Source of the DNA: Gemmatimonas sp.
GTDB taxonomy: Bacteria; Gemmatimonadota; Gemmatimonadetes; Gemmatimonadales; Gemmatimonadaceae
NCBI GenBank assembly: GCA_013822285.1
Contig: PNKF01000002.1
Location: 1-50,284 of the forward strand
Length of the DNA: 50,284 bases
Direction: 5' to 3'
Part shown: positions 24,606 through 34,172 of the stretch, piece by piece
Layout: every line of letters starts with the position of its first letter
How positions within the stretch are numbered: position 1 is the stretch's first letter
Notes under the pieces: generated by a model
Told to the model about the DNA's origin: nothing
Databases searched by the model: none
The model's input: only the letters and a program-made list of their open reading frames with translations
Program-made: the position numbers and the translations under genes

Positions 24606-27600
24606 ATGGGATCCGTCGTTCGCGCCGCTCTGATTGCCCTCACTCTCACGGCGCTCGCCCCCGCCCCTGCCGCCGCCCAGGCCGGATTGCCCGTTGTCCG
24701 AATCGCCAAGGACAGCAGCGGCCAGCGGCTCCAGGTCGATGGCCGCGACGTCTTCGTCCGCGGCGTCAACTGGGACTACTTCCCGATCGGGACGAACTAC
24801 GCGTTCTCGCTCTGGACCCAGCCCGACGACATCATCGTCGAGGCCCTCGACCGTGAAATGGGCCTCCTCCGGGTCATGGGCGTCAATGCCATCCGCGTCT
24901 ACAACGGTATCCCGGCCCGCTGGGTCCGCTACATCTATGAAAAGCACGGCATCTGGACGGTGCTCAATCACCCGCTCGGCCGCTACGGCCTCACGGTGGA
25001 TGGTAGCTGGATGCCGCAGACGGATTACTCCTCCCCTCGCGTCCGCCAACTGATCCTCGACGAAGTCGCCGCGACGGTGGCTGAGTATCGCGACACGCCA
25101 GGCATTCTCTTCTGGCTGCTGGGCAACGAGAACAACTATGGCTTGGAGTGGAAGTCGGCCGCGACCGAGAACCTGCCGGCCGGCGAACGTCAGGCGGCGA
25201 AGGCCCGCTTCCTCTACTCCCTGTTCGGTGAGGCCGTCGCCCGCATCAAGGCCGTAGACCCGCGCCCAGTCGCCATGGCCAACGGCGACCTCCAGTACCT
25301 CGACATCATCGCGCAGGAAGTGAAGGGCCTCGACATCTTCGGCTCGAACGTCTATCGCGGTGCCTCCTTCCGCGACTTCTTCACCCGCGTGCGCGAGACG
25401 CTGAACATCCCCGTGGTGTTCACCGAGTTCGGCGCCGACGCCTGGAACGCCAAGGACGAGCGCGAGGACCAGACGACGCAGGCCACCGTCGTCCTCAAGC
25501 AGTGGGAAGAGATCTACGCGAACGCCTCCGGCAAGGGACTGGCCGGCAATGCGATCGGTGGCCTGACCTTCCAATGGAGCGACGGCTGGTGGAAGTACGG
25601 GCAGGAGACCGGCCTCGACGTGCACGACATCAATGCCTCGTGGGCGAATGATGCGTATCCGGCCGACTTCGTCCGCGGCCAGAACAACATGAACGAAGAG
25701 TGGTGGGGCATCATGGCGAAGGGCCCCACGAACACGCGCTTCCAGTTCGAGCTCTACCCCCGCGCGGTCTTCTATGGATTGCAGCAGGCCTACCAGCTGG
25801 ATCCCTACGCCAGCGACGTCGACCGCAGCCGCATCGCGGCGCACTTCGCGCGCATCAACGTCTCCGAACTCGCGATGCGCGCCCGCGCCGATGGTGCCGC
25901 GATGGGCGGCGGAGACGTCGGCAAGGTGAGCCTGCGCGGCATGCGTATGGAGCTCTCGACCTTCCAGACCGGCGGCGACCGCATCTCGACGCCGCGTGAC
26001 GGCGGCGCCGTCTCGACGACCTACCCGGCATTCAAGGGCTTCGATCGCATGGAGTCCTTCTACGCCGAGGTCGAGGCGCGTCCGACCGAACGTCTGCGCG
26101 CCCGCATGTCGTTCAATGTGCTCGGCTCGGTGGCCGAGAATCCGATCGACGAGATCTTCTATGAGAATCGCGGTCGCGCGCGCGTGGTCAACACGAGCAC
26201 CGGCGGCCAGCTCACGACGGACGTCGAGCGTCTCCGCGTGTACCAGGCGAGCGTGACCTGGGACGACCCGAACTTCCGACTCGACGCCTTCCACCGCACC
26301 GGGCACTACCACTGGGGCTACGAGGGCGACTTCTTCGGCATCTATCGCGAAGCGAACTACGGCCGCAACATCGACATCTACAACGGTGAAGCGCCGATCG
26401 GCGTCGAGTTCACCGGCAAGCGCGGCTTTGACGGCCTGAAGATCGCCCTCGGTCCGGAACTCTGGTGGGGCGCGAACCCGGCGGCGTTGATCAAGTACCG
26501 CCGCAACGTGTTCGGCATCACGATGACTGGTCTCTTCCAAGAAGACATCGCCCGCAACAACCCCGCCGCGGCGCAGAGCTCGTTTGCGATTCCGGTGCCG
26601 CAGGCGCGCCGTGCCACGCTCCACGCGCAGACGACGGTTGGTCCGTTCGGCGTCGAGCTCGGCGGCATGTGGTCCGGCGGCTCGCGCATGGGCCAAACCT
26701 TCCAGTACGTGGAAGGCACGTCGGGCGCGTACACGGTCTACGAGGACGAGATCAGCGGCATGGACGCGCTGGGCGCGAAGGCGAAGGTGACCTTCAGCCG
26801 CGGTCGCCTCAACTGGTATGCGCAGGCCGCGCAGATGGGCCTCATCGCGGACGGCGGTCCGACCAGCGTGCAGACGTTTACCGGTTGGTGGTTGAAGGAC
26901 ACGGGTCTCAACAACCAGTGGAACGTCGTCTCCGGCTTCACGTGGACGCAGGGTAATCTGCAGATCGCGCCGAACTTCCTGTATCAGGCACCGATCATCG
27001 GCCCGATTCCGGCCGACGCACCGGCGCCGGCCCGCAAGCGCAACGTGATCGACGATCCCTTCGCGGTGCGCGCCAACCGCGAAACGCTCGGTGGCGAACT
27101 GCTGCTCACCTGGGACCCGACGCCAGCGACCTGGATGTACCAGTGGGACAATGACATGCGCGAGGACGCGAACTTCGCGGCGAGCGTCGGCTACGTGTTC
27201 CGTCACATGCCCACCACGCAGGACGCCGCCATCGGCATCCTCGGCGATGGTCGCACCACCTTCGCCTTCCCGGGCGCCACGCCGGCGCGCGACCTGTGGG
27301 AGACACGCGCACGCGTGGTCACGCGCCTTGGCGAACAGACGCGCGCGATCGTGAACGCCTACGTCGGCACGGCCGAGCCCAACGGCGACAGCCAGCGTCT
27401 GGTGAGCCGCTCGGGAGTGGACCTCCGCCTCGTGCATCGCCAGATGAAGGTCGTCGGCGCCGCGAAGATCAACGACTTCGGGCCTTTCGACTATCACCGC
27501 GACTTCAACCTGACCTTCCCGCGGCAGTACATGCTCGACCTCTCGTACGCCGTCGCGCGTCCGCAGTGGTGGGATGTGCCGGAGAGCAAGTTCGGCGTGC

Positions 27601-27755
27601 GTGGTACCTGGCGCTCGCTCGACCGCTACTCGCCGCGCTATTGCCCGACGACCGCGCCCGATGGGCTCGGCAACCCCGTCTGCGATCCGCTTGCGCCTGG
27701 CTTCGCGCTTGGCCGCGAGTGGGAGATCCGCAGCTACGTCATGATTGCCTGGTAA
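24606..27755 (+). CDS. Exported TIM-barrel glycosidase fused to a predicted outer-membrane beta-barrel
   Basis: A 1049-residue protein with ATG at 24606 and GGAGG 5 nt before it. Residues 1-22 are a signal peptide ending AAAQA. Residues about 30-440 form a GH2/GH5-like TIM barrel: GVNWDYFPIGTNY, VNAIRVYNGIP, acid/base E175 in LLGNENNYG, and nucleophile E274 in VVFTEFGADAW. Residues about 440-1049 alternate polar and aromatic residues in short strands (RLRARMSFNVLG, RLDAFHRTGHYHWGY, LNWYAQAAQMGL, KFGVRGTWRSLDRY) and end in YVMIAW. A terminal aromatic residue is the usual outer-membrane barrel signal. It would tether the enzyme at the outer membrane and might form a pore. The context suggests a beta-glucan substrate. 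The exact GH family is not certain. Confidence 0.75.
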   Translation: MGSVVRAALIALTLTALAPAPAAAQAGLPVVRIAKDSSGQRLQVDGRDVFVRGVNWDYFPIGTNYAFSLWTQPDDIIVEALDREMGLLRVMGVNAIRVYNGIPARWVRYIYEKHGIWTVLNHPLGRYGLTVDGSWMPQTDYSSPRVRQLILDEVAATVAEYRDTPGILFWLLGNENNYGLEWKSAATENLPAGERQAAKARFLYSLFGEAVARIKAVDPRPVAMANGDLQYLDIIAQEVKGLDIFGSNVYRGASFRDFFTRVRETLNIPVVFTEFGADAWNAKDEREDQTTQATVVLKQWEEIYANASGKGLAGNAIGGLTFQWSDGWWKYGQETGLDVHDINASWANDAYPADFVRGQNNMNEEWWGIMAKGPTNTRFQFELYPRAVFYGLQQAYQLDPYASDVDRSRIAAHFARINVSELAMRARADGAAMGGGDVGKVSLRGMRMELSTFQTGGDRISTPRDGGAVSTTYPAFKGFDRMESFYAEVEARPTERLRARMSFNVLGSVAENPIDEIFYENRGRARVVNTSTGGQLTTDVERLRVYQASVTWDDPNFRLDAFHRTGHYHWGYEGDFFGIYREANYGRNIDIYNGEAPIGVEFTGKRGFDGLKIALGPELWWGANPAALIKYRRNVFGITMTGLFQEDIARNNPAAAQSSFAIPVPQARRATLHAQTTVGPFGVELGGMWSGGSRMGQTFQYVEGTSGAYTVYEDEISGMDALGAKAKVTFSRGRLNWYAQAAQMGLIADGGPTSVQTFTGWWLKDTGLNNQWNVVSGFTWTQGNLQIAPNFLYQAPIIGPIPADAPAPARKRNVIDDPFAVRANRETLGGELLLTWDPTPATWMYQWDNDMREDANFAASVGYVFRHMPTTQDAAIGILGDGRTTFAFPGATPARDLWETRARVVTRLGEQTRAIVNAYVGTAEPNGDSQRLVSRSGVDLRLVHRQMKVVGAAKINDFGPFDYHRDFNLTFPRQYMLDLSYAVARPQWWDVPESKFGVRGTWRSLDRYSPRYCPTTAPDGLGNPVCDPLAPGFALGREWEIRSYVMIAW

Positions 27756-27783
27756 CCCAAGGACGATGACCGAGGTCGCAACG

Positions 27784-29961
27784 ATGTCGATCGCCAAGCG
27801 CGTGCAAGAATTGCTCGCGCAGATGACGCTCGAAGAGAAAGTGGGCCAGCTGCAGATGTTGCAGGGCGGCGGCTGGCACGTGCCCGACCACCTGCGCGAG
27901 GCGATCCGCGCGGGCCGCGTGGGCTCCGTGCTCAATGAAGTGCACGTGGAGACGGTCAACGAACTGCAGCGCATCGCGGTGCAGGAGAGCCGGCTCGGCA
28001 TTCCGCTGCTCGTCGGCCGCGACGTGATTCACGGATTCAAGACGGTGTTCCCGATTCCCCTCGGGCAGGCGGCTAGCTGGAATCCCGCCGTCGTCGAGCG
28101 CGGCGCGCGCATTGCCGCACTCGAAGCCGCGAGCCATGGCGTGAACTGGACCTTCGCGCCGATGCTCGACATCGGCCGCGATCCACGCTGGGGCCGCGTG
28201 GCCGAGGGTTATGGCGAGGATCCCTACCTGACGAGCGTGATGGGCGCTGCCGCCGTGCGTGGCTTCCAAGGCGACAAGCTCGACGGCCTGGGCAGCATCG
28301 CCGCCTGCGCCAAGCACTTCGCCGGCTACGGTGCGTCGGAGAGCGGCAAGGACTATAACTCGACGAACATCCCCGAGAACGAACTGCGCAACGTGCACCT
28401 GCCGCCCTTCGCGGCTGCCGTGGACGCCGGCTGCGCCACGGTGATGACGTCCTTCTCCGACATCGACGGCATTCCAGCCACGGCCAACCAATTCCTGTTG
28501 CGCCAAGTGCTGCGGGGTGAGTGGGACTTCGACGGCGTGGTCGTCAGCGACTGGGATTCGATCCGACAGCTGTCCGTGCATGGTCTCACGGCTGACAATC
28601 GCGAGTCGGCGCGTGAAGCCGCACTCGCTGGCGTGGACGTCGAGATGGCGTCCACCACCTATGCCGAGCATCTCGCCTCGCTGGTCAACGACGGAAAGGT
28701 CGCGATCGAGACTGTCGACGCCTTGGTGGCCAACATCCTGACGTTGAAGTTCCGTCTGGGTCTCTTCGAGAGCGCCGAGACCGACGCCGCGGCCTTCCCT
28801 GGCATTGGCATTCCCGCGCATCTCAACGCAGCGCGCACGGCTGCGACCGAAAGCCTCGTCCTGCTCAAGAACGCGCATGGCATGCTGCCGTTGCAGGCGG
28901 CGCACCTCAAGCACGTCGCCGTCATCGGCCCACTCGCGGACGAACCCTTCGAACAGCTCGGCACCTGGATCTTCGATGGCGACGCCAACCTGAGCGTGCC
29001 CCTGCTGCCGGCGCTCCGCGCGCGGCATCCGGAGATCGAGTTCGGGTACGTCCGCGGCCTGCCCACCACGCGCAGCCAGGACCGCAGCGGCTTCGACGAG
29101 GCCGTCGCGCTGGCCGAGCGCAGCGACGCCGTCATCCTCATGCTCGGCGAGGAGGCCATCCTCTCGGGCGAAGCGCATTGCCGCGCCGACATCACGCTGC
29201 CGGGTGCGCAGCAGGCGTTGATCGAGGCCGTCGCAGCCACGGGCAAGCCTGTCGTGCTCGTGCTCATGGCCGGTCGGGCGCTCGCGCTGCAGTCCGTCGT
29301 GCCGCATGTGCACGCCATGCTCTACGCGTGGCATCCGGGCTGCATGGGCGGGCCGGCGATCACCGACGTGCTGTTCGGTCACGCGACACCGAGCGGCAAG
29401 CTGCCGGTCTCGCTGCCGCGCGTCATCGGCCAGATCCCGATCTACTACGGGCACAAGCGTACCGGAAAGCCCGCCACGCCCGACACGATCGTGCGCATGG
29501 AAGACATCCCCGCGCGCGCCGAACAGCTCTCGATCGGCAACACGTCATTTCACCTGGATGTGCATCCGTCGCCGCTGTTCCCGTTCGGTTTCGGGCTCTC
29601 GTACACGACGTTCCAGTACGAGCAGCTCGCACTCAGCGCGCGCGAGCTGCGCCGTGACGAGACGCTCACGGTGAGCTTCGACCTCATCAACGCGGGCGCC
29701 CGTGATGCCACGGAGGTCGTGCAGTTGTACATCCACGATCCCGTGGCGAGCACGACGCGCCCCGTGCGCGAACTCAAGGCCTTCCGCCGCGTCGCGCTCG
29801 CGGCGGGCGAGCAGCGTCGCATTTCCTTCACCCTCACGGCCGACGACCTCGCGTTCTATGGACGCGACCGCCGCCGCAAGGCCGAAGCTGGCCAGTTCCA
29901 CCTCTGGGTGGGCGGCAACAGCGACGCCACGCTCCACCACGACTTCTTCTTGTTGGACTGA
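27784..29961 (+). CDS. GH3 beta-glucosidase, BglX-like, cytoplasmic
   Basis: A 725-residue GH3 enzyme. ATG 27784 has GAGGT 8 nt upstream; ATG 27766 is an alternative with a short AAGGA spacing. The (alpha/beta)8 domain has RDVIHGFKTVFPIPLGQ, the substrate motif CAKHFAGYGASESGKDYN and the nucleophile D256 in VVVSDWDS. The second alpha/beta sandwich has LLKNAHGMLPL, and the C-terminal fibronectin-III-like domain begins after FPFGFGLSYTTF. No signal peptide, so it acts in the cytoplasm on imported beta-glucosides and releases glucose for Glk. It lies 28 bases after the barrel-fused glycosidase. Confidence 0.9.
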   Translation: MSIAKRVQELLAQMTLEEKVGQLQMLQGGGWHVPDHLREAIRAGRVGSVLNEVHVETVNELQRIAVQESRLGIPLLVGRDVIHGFKTVFPIPLGQAASWNPAVVERGARIAALEAASHGVNWTFAPMLDIGRDPRWGRVAEGYGEDPYLTSVMGAAAVRGFQGDKLDGLGSIAACAKHFAGYGASESGKDYNSTNIPENELRNVHLPPFAAAVDAGCATVMTSFSDIDGIPATANQFLLRQVLRGEWDFDGVVVSDWDSIRQLSVHGLTADNRESAREAALAGVDVEMASTTYAEHLASLVNDGKVAIETVDALVANILTLKFRLGLFESAETDAAAFPGIGIPAHLNAARTAATESLVLLKNAHGMLPLQAAHLKHVAVIGPLADEPFEQLGTWIFDGDANLSVPLLPALRARHPEIEFGYVRGLPTTRSQDRSGFDEAVALAERSDAVILMLGEEAILSGEAHCRADITLPGAQQALIEAVAATGKPVVLVLMAGRALALQSVVPHVHAMLYAWHPGCMGGPAITDVLFGHATPSGKLPVSLPRVIGQIPIYYGHKRTGKPATPDTIVRMEDIPARAEQLSIGNTSFHLDVHPSPLFPFGFGLSYTTFQYEQLALSARELRRDETLTVSFDLINAGARDATEVVQLYIHDPVASTTRPVRELKAFRRVALAAGEQRRISFTLTADDLAFYGRDRRRKAEAGQFHLWVGGNSDATLHHDFFLLD

Positions 29962-29969
29962 CCCCTCGC

Positions 29970-31772
29970 ATGCCTGCGACTCTTATGCCTGTTGACGCCC
30001 GCGCCCACGCTGAGTCCCTGCTCGGCCAGATGCGCCTTGAACACAAGCTCGGCCAGATGATCCAAGCCGAGCGTGCCAGCACCACGCCGGATGACGTGGC
30101 GCGCTATCACATCGGCTCCGTGCTCAGCGGCGGCGGTTCAGTGCCCGGCGCCAATCGCGTGGCCGACTGGGTCGCGATGAACGACGCGTACTGGATGGCG
30201 TCCATGCGCGAGGAGGAGGGCCGCATTCCCGTGCCGCTCCTCTACGCCATCGACGCCATCCACGGCAACACCAATGTGCTCGGCGCGACGGTCTTCCCGC
30301 ACAACATCGGCCTCGGTGCCGCGCGCGACCCCGAGCTGATCGAACGCCTCGCGCGTCTCTGCGCCGAGGAAGTGCTGGCCACTGGCCTCGACTGGACGTT
30401 TGCGCCGACGCTGGCGGTGGTGCGCAACATCAAGTGGGGCCGCACCTACGAGAGCTTCTCGGAGGATCCGGCAATCGTGGCGTCGTATGCGGCCCAGTAC
30501 GTGAAGGGGCTGCAAGGCGCACTCGATGAGAACGGCGTGATTGCCTGCGCCAAGCATTGGATCGGCGACGGCGGCACCACGGGTGGCGTGGACCAGGGCG
30601 ACACGGCTTGCTCCGAGGAGGAGTTGCTGCGCATTCATGCGGCACCGTACCTGCCGGCGCTCGAAGCCGGTGTGCTCACCGTGATGGCCTCCTTCAATAG
30701 CTGGAACAAGGAGAAGTGCCACGCGTCGCGGTACCTGCTGACCGACGTCCTGAAGGGAAGGCTTGGTTTCGACGGCTTCGTGATTTCCGACTGGGATGGC
30801 GTCGACCAGCTCGACGATGACATCGCGACGGCGCTGGCCACGGCCATCAACGCGGGCGTCGACATGGTGATGGTCTCGGTCGAGTGGAAGAAGATGCTCG
30901 AGACCCTGCATCGTCTCGTGGCTGAGGGTCGGATTCCCATGTCGCGGATCGACGACGCGGTGCGCCGCATCCTCGAGGTGAAGGCGCGCGCCGGATTGTT
31001 CGAGCGTCCGCGCCCGGCGGAGCGTCCGTGGGCGAACAGCCCGACGTTCGGCGCGGCGGCTCATCGCGCCATCGCACGCGAGGCGGTGCGCAAGTCGCTG
31101 GTGCTGCTCAAGAATGACGGGTCGGTGCTGCCCGTGGCGAAGGGTGCACGCATCCTCGTCGCTGGCAAGAATGCCGACAACCGCGGACATCAGTGCGGCG
31201 GCTTCACGGTCGAATGGCAGGGCGCGCGCAGCAACGATCGCATCGAAGGCGGCACGTCGATCTGGGAAGGCATTCGTGCCGTCGCCGCGAACGCCGAGTT
31301 CAGCGAGGACGGATCGGCCGCCGACCGCGCGCGCCACGATGTGGCCATCGTCGTCATCGGCGAGACCCCGTACGCCGAGGGCATGGGCGACATCCGTCAC
31401 GGCGGGGCCGTGCCGCGCGGCTCCGGCATCCAGACGATGACCAACCTCGCGCCCTATGGCAGCACGCTGGTGTTGGCCGAGCGGCATCCCGAAGACCTGG
31501 CGACCATCCAGCGCATCCAGGCGCAGGGAATTCCGGTCGTGACCGTGCTCATCAGCGGACGTCCGCTGGTCACGAACGCGGAGCTGGATGCCTCCCAGGC
31601 CTTTGTGGCGGCGTGGCTGCCGGGCTCAGAGGGCGCAGGCGTCGCCGACGTGCTCTTCGGCGACCACGAGTTCCGTGGCACCCTGCCCTTCACGTGGCCC
31701 AAGACGGACGAAGGCGAGTACGGCCGTGTCGTACCCGCCTTCCCGCGTGGTTTCGGCCTGACCTTGCGCTAA
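29970..31772 (+). CDS. GH3 beta-glucan exohydrolase, ExoP/barley ExoI-like
   Basis: A 600-residue, two-domain GH3 enzyme. It has PLLYAIDAIHGNTNVLGATVF, AKHWIGDGGTTGGVDQGD, the nucleophile D274 in VISDWDGVDQL, the second-domain VRKSLVLLKNDGSVLP, and the QCGGFTVEWQG motif that holds the substrate Glu/Trp in plant-type exohydrolases. It lacks the fibronectin-III domain of the preceding GH3, so the two are different subfamilies and probably differ in linkage or chain-length preference. An in-frame ATG at 29985 is a possible start. No signal peptide. It lies 8 bases after the previous gene and ends the plus-strand operon at a hairpin. Confidence 0.9.
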   Translation: MPATLMPVDARAHAESLLGQMRLEHKLGQMIQAERASTTPDDVARYHIGSVLSGGGSVPGANRVADWVAMNDAYWMASMREEEGRIPVPLLYAIDAIHGNTNVLGATVFPHNIGLGAARDPELIERLARLCAEEVLATGLDWTFAPTLAVVRNIKWGRTYESFSEDPAIVASYAAQYVKGLQGALDENGVIACAKHWIGDGGTTGGVDQGDTACSEEELLRIHAAPYLPALEAGVLTVMASFNSWNKEKCHASRYLLTDVLKGRLGFDGFVISDWDGVDQLDDDIATALATAINAGVDMVMVSVEWKKMLETLHRLVAEGRIPMSRIDDAVRRILEVKARAGLFERPRPAERPWANSPTFGAAAHRAIAREAVRKSLVLLKNDGSVLPVAKGARILVAGKNADNRGHQCGGFTVEWQGARSNDRIEGGTSIWEGIRAVAANAEFSEDGSAADRARHDVAIVVIGETPYAEGMGDIRHGGAVPRGSGIQTMTNLAPYGSTLVLAERHPEDLATIQRIQAQGIPVVTVLISGRPLVTNAELDASQAFVAAWLPGSEGAGVADVLFGDHEFRGTLPFTWPKTDEGEYGRVVPAFPRGFGLTLR

Positions 31773-31780
31773 GCAGCGCC

Positions 31781-31806
31781 GGCGACGCGCCACACGGCGC
31801 GTCGCC
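31781..31806. terminator. Perfect hairpin between convergent operons
   Basis: GGCGACGCGCC pairs perfectly with GGCGCGTCGCC around ACAC. It sits between the GH3 stop (31772) and the transporter stop (31813), so it can serve both strands. There is no U-tract. Confidence 0.65.
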
Positions 31807-31812
31807 TGACCC

Positions 31813-33366
31813 TCACGACGAGGGCGACGACGCCGCCGCAGCCGCGAGGCTCCGGCGGCGTTCCAGTTCTACGCGGGTCGTGTGGGCACGCTTCTCCGTG
31901 ATCGGATACGAGGCGATCATCCAAATCGCCAGCGCCGAGGTGATCATCGGAATCACGACGTCGAACACGCGGAGCAGGAACAACGTCCGTTCCGTCTGCG
32001 CACCGCCCAAGGCGACGTCGAAGCCGGTCGCATTGAGCAAGAATCCGCCCGCCGCGAGTGCCGCCGCCATGCCGACCTTCACCACCCACCAGAAGATCGA
32101 GCCGAACATGCCTTCGCGACGCTGACGCGACGTGAGTTCGTCTTCGTCGACGACGTCCGCGATCATCGAGCCCATCAGCGTGAAGAGACCGCCGAGCCCG
32201 AACGCGATCAGCGGGGCGGGCAGCAACACCAGCCACGGACGCTCCGGGTCATAGCAGAACCACTTCAGGCCATAGCCGAGGATGGACATGCCCGTGGAGA
32301 AGAAGAACGCCTTCCGCTTGCCCACCTGCGTGGCGAGCCAGGTGACGATCGTGATTACGATGAAGGTCGACGCCGCGCCGAGCGTGCCGTTGTAGCCGGC
32401 GTACTTGGCGCCCATCTCCTGGTCGCCACCGAACACGTAGTAGATGATCACGTACGACTGGAACGACGCGATCATGATGAAGCCGTTGAATACCAGGAAC
32501 GTCGCGCCGCAGAGCTTTAGGAACGGCTTGGTGCGAATCGTGCTCCCGAAGCCGCGGAAGAACTCGCGCAAGCTCTTGGCGACGCCACCGGTCACCGGGG
32601 ACGTGAGGACCGCAGGATCGGCCGTCGACACGACGGCACGTTCGCGCAAGAAGAGGGCGGGCATGATACCCACGACCATCGCGGTGACGCCAACAGCGAT
32701 GGCAAGACCCTTGGCCCCCTCGGCAGGCGTCGGGAACCACGGCTTGTGGGTCATGATCCACAGGAACCACGGCGAGATGAGGTACGCGAGCTGGCCGATG
32801 AAGTTTTGCGTGCCCATGAGCCGGGTACGCTCGTGGTAGTCCGGCGTCAGCTCATACCCCAATGCCACCCACGGCGTCGCGAAGATGGTATAGCCAACAT
32901 AGAAGATCGTGGCACCGATGTTGAAGTACCAGAAGTACCACATCTCTGACTTGCCGACCGGCAGCCACCACAGCGCGATGTAGAAGATGCCTGAGAGGAT
33001 GGCGCCCGCGAAGATGTACGGGCGCCGACGCCCCCAGCGTGACCGCGTGTTGTCCGAGATGAAGCCCATCAGCGGATCGGTCAGCGCGTCCGTGATGCGC
33101 GGCAGCGCGCTTGCGAGCCCGACCAGCGCCGGGTTCACGCCGAAGCCGAGATTCAGGATGATCAGCATCCCGCCGATCGCCGCGGCCAGCGTGTTGTTCA
33201 CGAAGGCGCCGAGCCCGTAGGCGACCTTCTGCAGAAACGGGATGCGATCCGCATCCGCCGTCTCATAGTGCGCGATGTGTTCGCCCGTCTTGCGCAACCC
33301 GAGCCGCGTGTGCCAGGCCGCGAGCGCCACACGGACAATCTCGTTCCACTCGCTGCGCACGCTCAT
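31813..33366 (-). CDS. GPH/MFS-family sugar transporter
   Basis: A 517-residue protein with about 12 membrane helices. The GPH (glycoside-pentoside-hexuronide) cation symporter signature is clear: LPRITDALTDPLMGFISDNTR then SRWGRRRPYIFAGA. Also present are FATPWVALGYELTPDYHERT and the C-terminal DVVDEDELTSRQRREGMFG loop. The start ATG 33366 overlaps the GH16 stop (ATGA), so the two are co-translated. It probably imports beta-gluco-oligosaccharides produced outside by GH16 and the barrel-fused glycosidase. Distal gene of the ROK operon. Confidence 0.88.
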   Translation of the reverse strand: MSVRSEWNEIVRVALAAWHTRLGLRKTGEHIAHYETADADRIPFLQKVAYGLGAFVNNTLAAAIGGMLIILNLGFGVNPALVGLASALPRITDALTDPLMGFISDNTRSRWGRRRPYIFAGAILSGIFYIALWWLPVGKSEMWYFWYFNIGATIFYVGYTIFATPWVALGYELTPDYHERTRLMGTQNFIGQLAYLISPWFLWIMTHKPWFPTPAEGAKGLAIAVGVTAMVVGIMPALFLRERAVVSTADPAVLTSPVTGGVAKSLREFFRGFGSTIRTKPFLKLCGATFLVFNGFIMIASFQSYVIIYYVFGGDQEMGAKYAGYNGTLGAASTFIVITIVTWLATQVGKRKAFFFSTGMSILGYGLKWFCYDPERPWLVLLPAPLIAFGLGGLFTLMGSMIADVVDEDELTSRQRREGMFGSIFWWVVKVGMAAALAAGGFLLNATGFDVALGGAQTERTLFLLRVFDVVIPMITSALAIWMIASYPITEKRAHTTRVELERRRSLAAAAASSPSS

Positions 33367-34157
33367 TGCGGCCTCTGGTAGACGCGAACGTAATCGACGA
33401 TGAGTTGCTGCGGGAACGTCGTGCTCGGCCCCACCGGTCCGACGAAGCCGCCGCCCACCGCGATGTTCAGGATGATGTAGAAGTCGTGATTGAAGACCCA
33501 ATCGCCGCGCTGGTCACCGCGCTTCACCAGGTGATAGATCTGGTCATCCACGTACCAGCGGATCTCACCCGGGTCCCACTCGACCGCGAAGACATGGAAG
33601 TCGTCGTTGAGCGGCACGGGGCTGGTGTAGCGGCGCGTGATCGCGTTGCCCGCCGAGTAGCCGGGACCATGCAGCGACCCATGGTTGATCGTCGGCTCCT
33701 GGCCGCGGTACTCCATGATGTCGATCTCGCCGGTGCGGGGCCATCCGACCTCGGCGATGTTCGCGCCGAGGAGCCAGAACGCCGGCCAGATGCCTTGGCC
33801 GATCGGATTCTTGATCCGTGCTTCGAATCGGCCGTAGGTGAACTCGCGCTTTCCCGCGGTCGTCAGGCGCGCCGAGGTGTAGTTGCGCCCATTGAAGCTT
33901 TCCTGCCGCGCCGTGATGACCAGGTTGCCGTTGCCATCGAGCGCGGAGTTCTCGCGACGGTCCGTCGTCCACTCGAGCTGGGCGTTGCCCCAATCCGTCC
34001 CGATGTCGTAGCCCCAGTTGCTGGCATCCGGGGCTGCGCCGGCCGCGCCGACGAAGTCATCCTCCCAGACAAGCTGATAGGGCTGAGGTTCGGTGCTGCT
34101 GCAGGAGCCGAAGGAGAGTCCCGCCCCCAGCAGGGCGGTCAGGGCACGCAGCAGCAT
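33363..34157 (-). CDS. GH16 endo-beta-1,3-glucanase (laminarinase-like) lipoprotein
   Basis: A 264-residue enzyme. ATG 34157 has GAGG about 8 nt upstream; the GTG at 34169 is an alternative. The signal peptide ends in LSFGSCSS, a probable lipobox, so it is lipid-anchored outside the cytoplasm. The GH16 catalytic motif is GEIDIMEYRG (nucleophile Glu, Asp, acid/base Glu), with substrate-cleft motifs LVWEDDF, YGRFEARIK, GIWPAFWLLG and FHVFAVEWDPGEIRWYVDD. The EIDIMEY form (beta-bulge type) is typical of laminarinases. It would cut beta-1,3-glucan to oligosaccharides for the neighbouring transporter. Confidence 0.92.
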   Translation of the reverse strand: MLLRALTALLGAGLSFGSCSSTEPQPYQLVWEDDFVGAAGAAPDASNWGYDIGTDWGNAQLEWTTDRRENSALDGNGNLVITARQESFNGRNYTSARLTTAGKREFTYGRFEARIKNPIGQGIWPAFWLLGANIAEVGWPRTGEIDIMEYRGQEPTINHGSLHGPGYSAGNAITRRYTSPVPLNDDFHVFAVEWDPGEIRWYVDDQIYHLVKRGDQRGDWVFNHDFYIILNIAVGGGFVGPVGPSTTFPQQLIVDYVRVYQRPQ

Positions 34158-34172
34158 CAACGACCTCACGGT

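Noticed and set aside
24561-28001. Minus-strand open frame of 1146 codons
   Set aside because: It is antisense to the barrel-fused glycosidase, is Arg/Val/His/Ala-rich with no domains, and would overlap zwf's promoter. Long antisense frames are expected at this GC content.
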